Shown piece by piece: positions 12,501 to 24,500 of a stretch of 60,000 nucleotides of DNA. Numbering within the stretch: the stretch's first letter is position 1; each line of letters starts with the position of its first letter. This stretch comes from Nematostella vectensis (Eukaryota; Cnidaria; Anthozoa; Actiniaria; Edwardsiidae): NCBI RefSeq assembly GCF_932526225.1, contig NC_064042.1, positions 8,241,540 through 8,301,539 on the forward strand, given 5' to 3'. The notes below the pieces were generated by a model. That model saw only the letters and a program-made list of their open reading frames with translations. It was not told the DNA's origin and ran no database searches. Position numbers and translations under genes: made by a program.

Positions 12501-15500
12501 TTCCACGTAATCAGGAGAAATTCATGCAATGTAACAATCATTTTTGTAGAACACTGGCAGCGAGTTTGGCAAGGACTCTGAGTTCGAGTTACACGCGGGA
12601 CCTCGCGGGATGTCGAGTCGCGTGTCGGTCACGAGTCATGGAAGCGGTGGATTCAGCGTCAAAGACAGTAAAACGCGCAAGACCTCCATCGCTTCTGCTA
12701 CGTTCTCACAGTCCCTTCTTAACCTGACCCAGGTAAGAAGAACACAGCCGCTATAATATAATAAAGACAGCTGAGGCTATAATTAGATGAATACTGGTAC
12801 AATCATACCCCTCCAGTAGTACTGAGACAATAATGTGAACTTTAGAAGCACACTAGCATACACACATTGGCACCAGTCGGGCCAAGACGGGACGCTAGCA
12901 CAGTCTATTACCCGTGCAGTTCGGCAACCATGGACAGCTGTTTCGTCCTTATTAGGACTCGTCAGCATGGCATAGCCGGTTTGCCTCAGTTAAACTTCAT
13001 CGGCAAAAAAACTGCAGGGCGACTTCGACTCGAGCGAAGTGCTTTAAACCACAGCTTAGATCCATGTGGGATCTAGAGCTGCGACCGGGCTAGCGTGATG
13101 CCAATTGTGCGGATCACGCATGCGACCTTTGCTAGTCTAAAACTCCGTCGGATAGCCAAACTATCCTTGCGAGTATGTATACATAAATGTGAACTTTAGA
13201 AGCACACTAGCATACACACATTGGCACCAGTCGGGCCAAGACGGGACGCTAGCACAGTCTATTACCCGTGCAGTTCGGCAACCATGGACAGCTGTTTCGT
13301 CCTTATTAGGACTCGTCAGCATGGCATAGCCGGTTTGCCTCAGTTAAACTTCATCGGCAAAAAAACTGCAGGGCGACTTCGACTCGAGCGAAGTGCTTTA
13401 AACCACAGCTTAGATCCATGTGGGATCTAGAGCTGCGACCGGGCTAGCGTGATGCCAATTGTGCGGATCACGCATGCGACCTTTGCTAGTCTAAAACTCC
13501 GTCGGATAGCCAAACTATCCTTGCGAGTATGTATACATAAATGTGAACTTTAGAAGCACACTAGCATACACACATTGGCACCAGTCGGGCCAAGACGGGA
13601 CGCTAGCACAGTCTATTACCCGTGCAGTTCGGCAACCATGGACAGCTGTTTCGTCCTTATTAGGACTCGTCAGCATGGCATAGCCGGTTTGCCTCAGTTA
13701 AACTTCATCGGCAAAAAAACTGCAGGGCGACTTCGACTCGAGCGAAGTGCTTTAAACCACAGCTTAGATCCATGTGGGATCTAGAGCTGCGACCGGGCTA
13801 GCGTGATGCCAATTGTGCGGATCACGCATGCGACCTTTGCTAGTCTAAAACTCCGTCGGATAGCCAAACTATCCTTGCGAGTATGTATACATAAATGTGA
13901 ACTTTAGAAGCACACTAGCATACACACATTGGCACCAGTCGGGCCAAGACGGGACGCTAGCACAGTCTATTACCCGTGCAGTTCGGCAACCATGGACAGC
14001 TGTTTCGTCCTTATTAGGACTCGTCAGCATGGCATAGCCGGTTTGCCTCAGTTAAACTTCATCGGCAAAAAAACTGCAGGGCGACTTCGACTCGAGCGAA
14101 GTGCTTTAAACCACAGCTTAGATCCATGTGGGATCTAGAGCTGCGACCGGGCTAGCGTGATGCCAATTGTGCGGATCACGCATGCGACCTTTGCTAGTCT
14201 AAAACTCCGTCGGATAGCCAAACTATCCTTGCGAGTATGTATACATAAATGTGAACTTTAGAAGCACACTAGCATACACACATTGGCACCAGTCGGGCCA
14301 AGACGGGACGCTAGCACAGTCTATTACCCGTGCAGTTCGGCAACCATGGACAGCTGTTTCGTCCTTATTAGGACTCGTCAGCATGGCATAGCCGGTTTGC
14401 CTCAGTTAAACTTCATCGGCAAAAAAACTGCAGGGCGACTTCGACTCGAGCGAAGTGCTTTAAACCACAGCTTAGATCCATGTGGGATCTAGAGCTGCGA
14501 CCGGGCTAGCGTGATGCCAATTGTGCGGATCACGCATGCGACCTTTGCTAGTCTAAAACTCCGTCGGATAGCCAAACTATCCTTGCGAGTATGTATACAT
14601 AAATGTGAACTTTAGAAGCACACTAGCATACACACATTGGCACCAGTCGGGCCAAGACGGGACGCTAGCACAGTCTATTACCCGTGCAGTTCGGCAACCA
14701 TGGACAGCTGTTTCGTCCTTATTAGGACTCGTCAGCATGGCATAGCCGGTTTGCCTCAGTTAAACTTCATCGGCAAAAAAACTGCAGGGCGACTTCGACT
14801 CGAGCGAAGTGCTTTAAACCACAGCTTAGATCCATGTGGGATCTAGAGCTGCGACCGGGCTAGCGTGATGCCAATTGTGCGGATCACGCATGCGACCTTT
14901 GCTAGTCTAAAACTCCGTCGGATAGCCAAACTATCCTTGCGAGTATGTATACATAAATGTGAACTTTAGAAGCACACTAGCATACACACATTGGCACCAG
15001 TCGGGCCAAGACGGGACGCTAGCACAGTCTATTACCCGTGCAGTTCGGCAACCATGGACAGCTGTTTCGTCCTTATTAGGACTCGTCAGCATGGCATAGC
15101 CGGTTTGCCTCAGTTAAACTTCATCGGCAAAAAAACTGCAGGGCGACTTCGACTCGAGCGAAGTGCTTTAAACCACAGCTTAGATCCATGTGGGATCTAG
15201 AGCTGCGACCGGGCTAGCGTGATGCCAATTGTGCGGATCACGCATGCGACCTTTGCTAGTCTAAAACTCCGTCGGATAGCCAAACTATCCTTGCGAGTAT
15301 GTATACATAAATGTGAACTTTAGAAGCACACTAGCATACACACATTGGCACCAGTCGGGCCAAGACGGGACGCTAGCACAGTCTATTACCCGTGCAGTTC
15401 GGCAACCATGGACAGCTGTTTCGTCCTTATTAGGACTCGTCAGCATGGCATAGCCGGTTTGCCTCAGTTAAACTTCATCGGCAAAAAAACTGCAGGGCGA

Positions 15501-18500
15501 CTTCGACTCGAGCGAAGTGCTTTAAACCACAGCTTAGATCCATGTGGGATCTAGAGCTGCGACCGGGCTAGCGTGATGCCAATTGTGCGGATCACGCATG
15601 CGACCTTTGCTAGTCTAAAACTCCGTCGGATAGCCAAACTATCCTTGCGAGTATGTATACATAAATGTGAACTTTAGAAGCACACTAGCATACACACATT
15701 GGCACCAGTCGGGCCAAGACGGGACGCTAGCACAGTCTATTACCCGTGCAGTTCGGCAACCATGGACAGCTGTTTCGTCCTTATTAGGACTCGTCAGCAT
15801 GGCATAGCCGGTTTGCCTCAGTTAAACTTCATCGGCAAAAAAACTGCAGGGCGACTTCGACTCGAGCGAAGTGCTTTAAACCACAGCTTAGATCCATGTG
15901 GGATCTAGAGCTGCGACCGGGCTAGCGTGATGCCAATTGTGCGGATCACGCATGCGACCTTTGCTAGTCTAAAACTCCGTCGGATAGCCAAACTATCCTT
16001 GCGAGTATGTATACATAAATGTGAACTTTAGAAGCACACTAGCATACACACATTGGCACCAGTCGGGCCAAGACGGGACGCTAGCACAGTCTATTACCCG
16101 TGCAGTTCGGCAACCATGGACAGCTGTTTCGTCCTTATTAGGACTCGTCAGCATGGCATAGCCGGTTTGCCTCAGTTAAACTTCATCGGCAAAAAAACTG
16201 CAGGGCGACTTCGACTCGAGCGAAGTGCTTTAAACCACAGCTTAGATCCATGTGGGATCTAGAGCTGCGACCGGGCTAGCGTGATGCCAATTGTGCGGAT
16301 CACGCATGCGACCTTTGTGATCCGCACAATTGGCATCACGCTAGCCCGGTCGCAGCTCTAGATCCCACATGGATCTAAGCTGTGGTTTAAAGCACTTCGC
16401 TCGAGTCGAAGTCGCCCTGCAGTTTTTTTGCCGATGAAGTTTAACTGAGGCAAACCGGCTATGCCATGCTGACGAGTCCTAATAAGGACGAAACAGCTGT
16501 CCATGGTTGCCGAACTGCACGGGTAATAGACTGTGCTAGCGTCCCGTCTTGGCCCGACTGGTGCCAATGTGTGTATGCTAGTGTGCTTCTAAAGTTCACA
16601 TTTATGTATACATACTCGCAAGGATAGTTTGGCTATCCGACGGAGTTTTAGACTAGCAAAGGTCGCATGCGTGATCCGCACAATTGGCATCACGCTAGCC
16701 CGGTCGCAGCTCTAGATCCCACATGGATCTAAGCTGTGGTTTAAAGCACTTCGCTCGAGTCGAAGTCGCCCTGCAGTTTTTTTGCCGATGAAGTTTAACT
16801 GAGGCAAACCGGCTATGCCATGCTGACGAGTCCTAATAAGGACGAAACAGCTGTCCATGGTTGCCGAACTGCACGGGTAATAGACTGTGCTAGCGTCCCG
16901 TCTTGGCCCGACTGGTGCCAATGTGTGTATGCTAGTGTGCTTCTAAAGTTCACATTTATGTATACATACTCGCAAGGATAGTTTGGCTATCCGACGGAGT
17001 TTTAGACTAGCAAAGGTCGCATGCGTGATCCGCACAATTGGCATCACGCTAGCCCGGTCGCAGCTCTAGATCCCACATGGATCTAAGCTGTGGTTTAAAG
17101 CACTTCGCTCGAGTCGAAGTCGCCCTGCAGTTTTTTTGCCGATGAAGTTTAACTGAGGCAAACCGGCTATGCCATGCTGACGAGTCCTAATAAGGACGAA
17201 ACAGCTGTCCATGGTTGCCGAACTGCACGGGTAATAGACTGTGCTAGCGTCCCGTCTTGGCCCGACTGGTGCCAATGTGTGTATGCTAGTGTGCTTCTAA
17301 AGTTCACATTTATGTATACATACTCGCAAGGATAGTTTGGCTATCCGACGGAGTTTTAGACTAGCAAAGGTCGCATGCGTGATCCGCACAATTGGCATCA
17401 CGCTAGCCCGGTCGCAGCTCTAGATCCCACATGGATCTAAGCTGTGGTTTAAAGCACTTCGCTCGAGTCGAAGTCGCCCTGCAGTTTTTTTGCCGATGAA
17501 GTTTAACTGAGGCAAACCGGCTATGCCATGCTGACGAGTCCTAATAAGGACGAAACAGCTGTCCATGGTTGCCGAACTGCACGGGTAATAGACTGTGCTA
17601 GCGTCCCGTCTTGGCCCGACTGGTGCCAATGTGTGTATGCTAGTGTGCTTCTAAAGTTCACATTTATGTATACATACTCGCAAGGATAGTTTGGCTATCC
17701 GACGGAGTTTTAGACTAGCAAAGGTCGCATGCGTGATCCGCACAATTGGCATCACGCTAGCCCGGTCGCAGCTCTAGATCCCACATGGATCTAAGCTGTG
17801 GTTTAAAGCACTTCGCTCGAGTCGAAGTCGCCCTGCAGTTTTTTTGCCGATGAAGTTTAACTGAGGCAAACCGGCTATGCCATGCTGACGAGTCCTAATA
17901 AGGACGAAACAGCTGTCCATGGTTGCCGAACTGCACGGGTAATAGACTGTGCTAGCGTCCCGTCTTGGCCCGACTGGTGCCAATGTGTGTATGCTAGTGT
18001 GCTTCTAAAGTTCACATTTATGTATACATACTCGCAAGGATAGTTTGGCTATCCGACGGAGTTTTAGACTAGCAAAGGTCGCATGCGTGATCCGCACAAT
18101 TGGCATCACGCTAGCCCGGTCGCAGCTCTAGATCCCACATGGATCTAAGCTGTGGTTTAAAGCACTTCGCTCGAGTCGAAGTCGCCCTGCAGTTTTTTTG
18201 CCGATGAAGTTTAACTGAGGCAAACCGGCTATGCCATGCTGACGAGTCCTAATAAGGACGAAACAGCTGTCCATGGTTGCCGAACTGCACGGGTAATAGA
18301 CTGTGCTAGCGTCCCGTCTTGGCCCGACTGGTGCCAATGTGTGTATGCTAGTGTGCTTCTAAAGTTCACATTTATGTATACATACTCGCAAGGATAGTTT
18401 GGCTATCCGACGGAGTTTTAGACTAGCAAAGGTCGCATGCGTGATCCGCACAATTGGCATCACGCTAGCCCGGTCGCAGCTCTAGATCCCACATGGATCT

Positions 18501-21500
18501 AAGCTGTGGTTTAAAGCACTTCGCTCGAGTCGAAGTCGCCCTGCAGTTTTTTTGCCGATGAAGTTTAACTGAGGCAAACCGGCTATGCCATGCTGACGAG
18601 TCCTAATAAGGACGAAACAGCTGTCCATGGTTGCCGAACTGCACGGGTAATAGACTGTGCTAGCGTCCCGTCTTGGCCCGACTGGTGCCAATGTGTGTAT
18701 GCTAGTGTGCTTCTAAAGTTCACTGAGACAATGTCCACAGTCACTTTTGTCGTCCACGTTGCTTAAAGTGCCTATTGTTTGCCCCTGGATTTTCACACAA
18801 TTTTGTACTGATTGTCCTAGGTTTTAAAAAGTTCAATCTTTTCTTAGTTAATATTCAAATTATACAATTTGTTTTGCTGAGTAAGACTTTTTTAAAGTTT
18901 CCCAAAGTTAAATGCCATCGAGAGTTGTCTGTAATTATATTTCTTTCCTCCCTAGGATACTGGACCAGTGTGCCTGCTCAATAAATGCGAGCCAATCTTC
19001 GAGGAGCTGGAAGAACACCAGGTATAAGCTAACCAATAAATACACACCTTAAAAGATGACATAAAATTTAGCATTTGTGCTTACCTTTTTCTAGGAAAGC
19101 AATGACCATATAAGTACCGTTGATGCCAATAAGATCAACGTGAAATCTGAGGCTTAATTTACAATATTTATTTCACATTATTTCAGTTACTCTCTTCAAT
19201 CAGTCGACGGACACGACGGACACGGCGGCGTGATTGCCTTATTGAAACTGTCGTGTTTTTTGTTAAAACAGGTGTCTCTACAGAGCATGCTCACAGGGAG
19301 TGCCGCTGGCTCGTTCACTGATGACATCATGAAGTGGCAGAAGCGTTTACAGACAATTGAAGCCGTTCTGTCCGTGTGGCTGGACGTGCAGGAGAAATGG
19401 GTTGAGCTTGAAGACGTGAGTAGCGCGTATTAAAACCAAACCTTGCTAGCCCCCACTTTAACCCGTGCTGATTTATTGTGAAAACTTCTAATGTACAGGT
19501 CTACTCAAGCCTGGAGTTCCGTATTTCAATGCCACACGAGACCAACCTATTCTCGGCCGTCAACAGAGATTTCCGAGTTCTCATGAAGGCCACTGAAAAA
19601 AATCCTAACGTGCTTCAGGCGTGCTCTAGAACAAGTAAGTACAGGACTTCCAGTACAACACTTTCCAGTACACATGTAACATATTCCAGTACATATAACA
19701 CACGTTCCATTACACATATACAACAAATTCCATCAAAGTACTATATCAGACTTTTTATGCACCACCACCTTCCTGTACAGGTAAGCATCTAAGGACAGAT
19801 ATCATTCATCCTAGTAAAAATGTTACTTATTTGTACACACCTATACACAAATGTCACATTCCACTACACATAACATATCCCTGAATTCAAAATAACACAT
19901 TCCGTTACATTAAACACACTTCAGGACACAACCAACATATCCAGTACACATATACGTACCATTACCACGACACACAGCATAATTATATATAATCACATGT
20001 AATTTATTGTTCTTACTCTGCAGATATCCAAACGAAGCTCGAAAAGCTGAACATGAACTTGCAGCAGTGCTGGAAGTCCCTGCTGACCCATCTGGAGCGC
20101 CGCAGGCTCAAATTCCCACGCTTTTATTTTCTGTCTCTTGAAGACGTCTTACACGTGGTGTGCAACGGTGAGTCAGCATTTAAAATTACATAAATATATA
20201 TAAAATATCTAGGTACATCCTAAAAGCGGAGCTCCGAACCATCATGCTGCTCATCACGGTTCTTTAAGTTTGATGTGTTGTCAAAGTTTTATTTTATGAC
20301 GCCATCGATGACGTCACACTTTACGTGATCACCTCGTTACCCCCCCCCCCCCCCCCTGGCACCTTCATGTCATCTTCCAAGTTTATTTGTTTGACGGTGT
20401 TTCTATCAAAAGATGCCAATATTTTTTTATTTTTAATGACACTTGAAAACCGGTGTTCACATCACACATTCTAATACACATACATAACATCTTCTAGCAT
20501 ACATAATATCACACCAACATTCTAAGTGCCTTTAGTCGAGTTAGTGCAACTTTTGGCATTTGGCCATATTTCCCTCCTGTTACCTAGGTTACGACCCTGG
20601 CCTTGTGAACCCATACCTGTGTAAAGTGGTGGAGAACCTCGGTTGCCTTGACTACGAAGAGTTTGAGTCCGAGGGACAGACCTACTTCCAAGTGACAGGT
20701 GTCATCAGTAACCATGGTGAACGGCTACAGCTCAAGCAGGTAAGGGTGTCCCTGATGGATAGACAGATAACATCAGTTACTATGGTGACCGGCTACACCT
20801 CGAGCACAGAGACCATATTTTATTTGTTTGATTATTTACAACTGTCATAAATGTCTAAAATATAACTTGCCCTGCATGATGTTATGCTTTGGAGATAGTA
20901 TTGAGCCACTTACGTCATAGGGTGGCTTGAATTTCAACGTCATTTTAACGGATCTAGTTCGCTACTTAAACCGATATCTCATTTGCATAAGGTTCTATAG
21001 CCTACGAAAATATCATCAAGAAAGTCTTTTCATCTTGTCCTTAAAAGTGCGTAATGTTAGATGGTATGATAAATGTTTTCGTTTGATTGCTTTTGTAGAC
21101 CGCTTTGGAATAATTTCGGATATCTAAGTCTTATTAACGTTAGGGCTTTTGCTTGCCTGATCTTTGCTTGTATAATCTGGTTGACATGAGTATTTCCTTA
21201 CAGACTGTACTATGTGACGGGCCAATTGACGGCTGGCTGGCGACGCTGCTAACCACACTTCGACAGACCATTCAGGAGCAGCTCGGTGCCGTACTCACCT
21301 CTACCCCCACTGTGCAAGACAGTCGACCCCAAGACCAGCCTCCCGGATCAGCCAGTAGTTACGGTCGCATCGAGAAGTCGTTCACCCTGGATAACTGTAC
21401 CGAGGTTGTTCTACTGGCCACACAAGTGGAGCTTCGTGACAAGATAGATAAAGCTTTGAAGAAGGTGCTAGGCGGGGATAAATCGGCGGCGGAGGGAGTC

Positions 21501-24500
21501 TACAACAAGCTTTCTAAGATACTCCAGTCTGTTGCTGTTATGCTCAAGGTGAGATGGAGTACATTAGGAAATGTAAACTTATCCTCGTCGCCAGTTATTG
21601 ATTTTGGAGCTAGGTGGTTTCTATTACCAATAATTGGTGAAAGTCAACTATTACCCTGATAAGTACGGTTATTTACGAACATTACAATGTCTGTATTAGT
21701 CTATCATGACTACAGGGAGCAAATTCATTCTCCGAACAACCAAGAAAGTCCAGCAGGACTGGAAATAGGAGAGCTTTTTGATTTTACAGTCAAGCTCACA
21801 TTTCATTCGTAATTCAAATATTTTTATCCTAGTCGTAGGAACGTATGGAAAGAAATTTCCATTCCTGTTTTGTTTGGATGTAAAATCCATCCACTTCTCT
21901 ATACTTTTTCACTCAGATACGTTTGTGACAATACAATGGTGCCATCCCGGTTTATTTGAACATTTCATTTGTAATAAATCCTGCTTGCCGTAATGAGTGA
22001 CTTTTTTCAACAGGGAGCTGAGAAGGGTCAAGGCCCAAAGACAAGAGGTGAGCTAGACGGAGAATCAACCGAACCGCTGGACGAAATATCCCAGAAACGA
22101 GCCCTTAGCCGCAACACTAGCGCCACCCACCGCACCCTCAGCGCTGCGTCACGTGACCTCGACAAACGATCCGACATCTCACTCTCCTCTGCTAAGCCTG
22201 AAAAACAGGAGCAAGAATCAGCGACTGTGGAACAACCGGAATCTGAATCCAGCACTATGGTTCTATACCCTCACCAGATTCAGAAAATCAGCAACTTGAT
22301 TGCGTTACTGTCACAAAAGCGCGAGCTTTTGCGTGACCTTATGCAGAGAATAGGCAATGGTGAGCAGATAAAAACGACCGCTGACTGGTTTGAATGGCGA
22401 ACGCACGCGAGATATCGCTGGGACGAGCAAGAGAAGACTTGTAAAGTTGACATTTTGGACATGCCGTTTGAGTATGGGTTCGAGTACCAAGGCACGTGCA
22501 CAAGACTCGCTCTCAGTCCCCTCACGGATAGATGCATTATGGGTTTGACCCAAGCCCTCACCTCCAAAATGGTTGGAGTGAGCAGTGGAACGTCGGTGAG
22601 TTCAAATTACTTCAAACTTCAAAATAACCATCGAAATTATTAAGTAATTTATCGGGCAGCAAAAAAGTAAGAAAAATCAATTAAAGCATTTATTTTCTCA
22701 TCGATAATTCTCACATGGAACTTTCCCTTTCAGGATTGTGGTAAAACCGAGATTGTATGTGAGCTGGCAAAGATCCTAGGTAATCCGCTGTACTCATTCA
22801 ACTCCTCACACGGGCTCAACCGCACGATGCTGGTGGACATCTTTCGCGGGCTTGCCAGCTCGGGGGCCTGGGTCTGCTTTAATGACATCACCTCTATCAC
22901 AGCCCCTGTGCTCTCGATTGTCACGCAACTACTCCAGGTTCGTCTTCATCACTCACGCAATATGAATGTCACTCAACTATTTTAATGGCATTTTCTTTTG
23001 TTACGTAGCTGCAATGGCAGTCTATTACTCAAAACACTTTATTCTGTCACTCGACACTTCTATTATCGTGTTTTAGTTATATGAAACCTTATTACCGTTT
23101 ACCTGCCCCACGACTTTTTTCCTTTTTGTAAGAAAGATAAACCGAATGTAACTACCACTTTTCATACAGAGATGCACTGAGTCATTTGCTGTTGTTTCTG
23201 CCTCTGTATGTCTTTTAGTTTAGCTGTTATTAACGTAGGTTGTTGTGGATGGACTCCGTGGAAACAAGGCGTCTATTGTGATAGAAGGCGATGAAGTCAC
23301 CCTATCCCCTCAAGCCGCTTGCTTTGCCACCCTTACCAACTCCACCTACACCCAACTAACCAACTACCTTCCAAGCGTCGGGTACTTCCCCTCCTTTCCG
23401 AGCTCCTTCTCGCACCTTCCCAAGGACCTCCTCGCTCTCTTTCGCCCTGTCGCTGTGACAGGACCCGACTGGGCCATCATTCTGGAGGTGTGGCTCCTCA
23501 GTCAAGGCTTCATCAATGGGACCTCCATAGCTAATAAGATAACGACCCTGAAGGACCTCTGCCAGAAGATGATCCCGTCCACCTCCAAGGCCCTCCCGAT
23601 GAACCTCTCCTCATGTGTCCAGAGGGTGAGTAGCTGGGGCCTAGTAAGCGTCAAGAGAATGGTGGAGAACGCGCGTGCACAGTTGTTCAGATGCGAGGAA
23701 GAAGCCGCTGGGAGCAAAAAGGCGGATGTACTGGTGGTGCGAGGAGAGGGAGATGGAGCATCTCGTGTGGAAGCTGATGGAGCTGTCATCGCGCAAGCTA
23801 ATGCTGGTGGTGAGTGATCCGTCCTGTCAGGGTGTACCTAAGATCTTTGTAATACGGGGTAACTTTACCCTTCCATATCCAATGTTGGGTGTACCTAGGA
23901 TCTTTGTGATCGGGGCCTCAACTTTGCCCTTCCCTATACACGTTGTCAGTGCAAATGGTGAATGACAGATGTCAAATATCAGTTCAGAATGATAAAACGA
24001 GGGACTCTTGTATTCCTGATATGGAGGGCTAGTATTCGAGTATTTATGTATTCATTGATTTTTGGCAGTATGCGTCTAAAGACGCAAGCATTTTTATATA
24101 TTAATTAAGAGGGGTTGTTAATATGAACTGTTCGACGAGTTCTCAACCTCTACCATGTTGTTATAGATGGATCGGAGCATGAGGAGGACCCTGAGCAGGA
24201 GACACTAAAACTTGAACAAACAGCCATTGTCCTTGCCCTGCGTGACACCTTCATGCCCGGCCTGTCCGGCGACGATGCCATCATGTTCGCCACCCTTCTG
24301 ACCGACCTCTTCCCGGGTGTGCAAGTCCCCATGATCTTTGACAGCTACGGGGTGGTGAATGGCAAGATGGCCCTTAATGACCCTGTCTGTAACCTGGACG
24401 AGATTCCTGTCATGTCGCCAAGCCGCCAGCAGACACCCGCCGACAAATCTGATGGTACGTGACTAGACACACTAGCAATATGCGACTTGCACTTAGAAAA

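Larger units (their letters stand above)
12832..16318 (-). repeat. Arm 1: ten 354-bp retrozyme-like units, ribozyme on - strand
   Basis: Units start at 12835 + 354n. Besides the hammerhead, each unit can form several local hairpins: GCGTGAT/ATCACGC, TAGATCC/GGATCTA, ACTTCG/CGAAGT and GGATAG/CTATCC. This is the compact self-folding expected of a small circular RNA. A 69-codon open frame recurs in every unit, but it has no family similarity I recognise and lies opposite the ribozyme strand. Confidence 0.9.
12832..18723. mobile_element. Inverted tandem array of hammerhead-ribozyme (retrozyme-like) units, 10 + 7 copies
   Basis: A 5.9 kb block in the intron between exons 17 and 18. A 354-bp unit is repeated about 9.8 times in one orientation (to ~16318) and then about 6.8 times in the reverse orientation. 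By eye all units are identical. The block begins AATGTGAACTTTAG and ends CTAAAGTTCAC, so the ends are inverted repeats. The sequence TGAGACAAT flanks both sides (12823-12831 and 18724-18732), extendable to ACTGAGACAAT; this looks like a target-site duplication and implies insertion as one piece. Each unit carries a type I hammerhead ribozyme. Tandem, hammerhead-bearing non-autonomous retroelements (retrozymes) of a few hundred bases are known in plants and in metazoans including cnidarians; the fold-back arrangement is not something I know. An assembly artefact must be excluded. Confidence 0.9.
16319..18723 (+). repeat. Arm 2: seven 354-bp retrozyme-like units, ribozyme on + strand
   Basis: The same unit, inverted. 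At the centre, GTGCGGATCA of arm 1 and TGATCCGCAC of arm 2 are separated by 15 bases, so the arms could fold into a perfect hairpin of about 2.4 kb. Because the host gene is transcribed on +, its intron RNA would carry these seven ribozymes in the active sense. Confidence 0.9.

Noticed and set aside
12867-13076. Recurrent 69-codon open frame present in all 17 retrozyme units
   Set aside because: It repeats only because the unit repeats. It lies on the strand opposite the ribozyme, has no family similarity I recognise and no splice or translation context.
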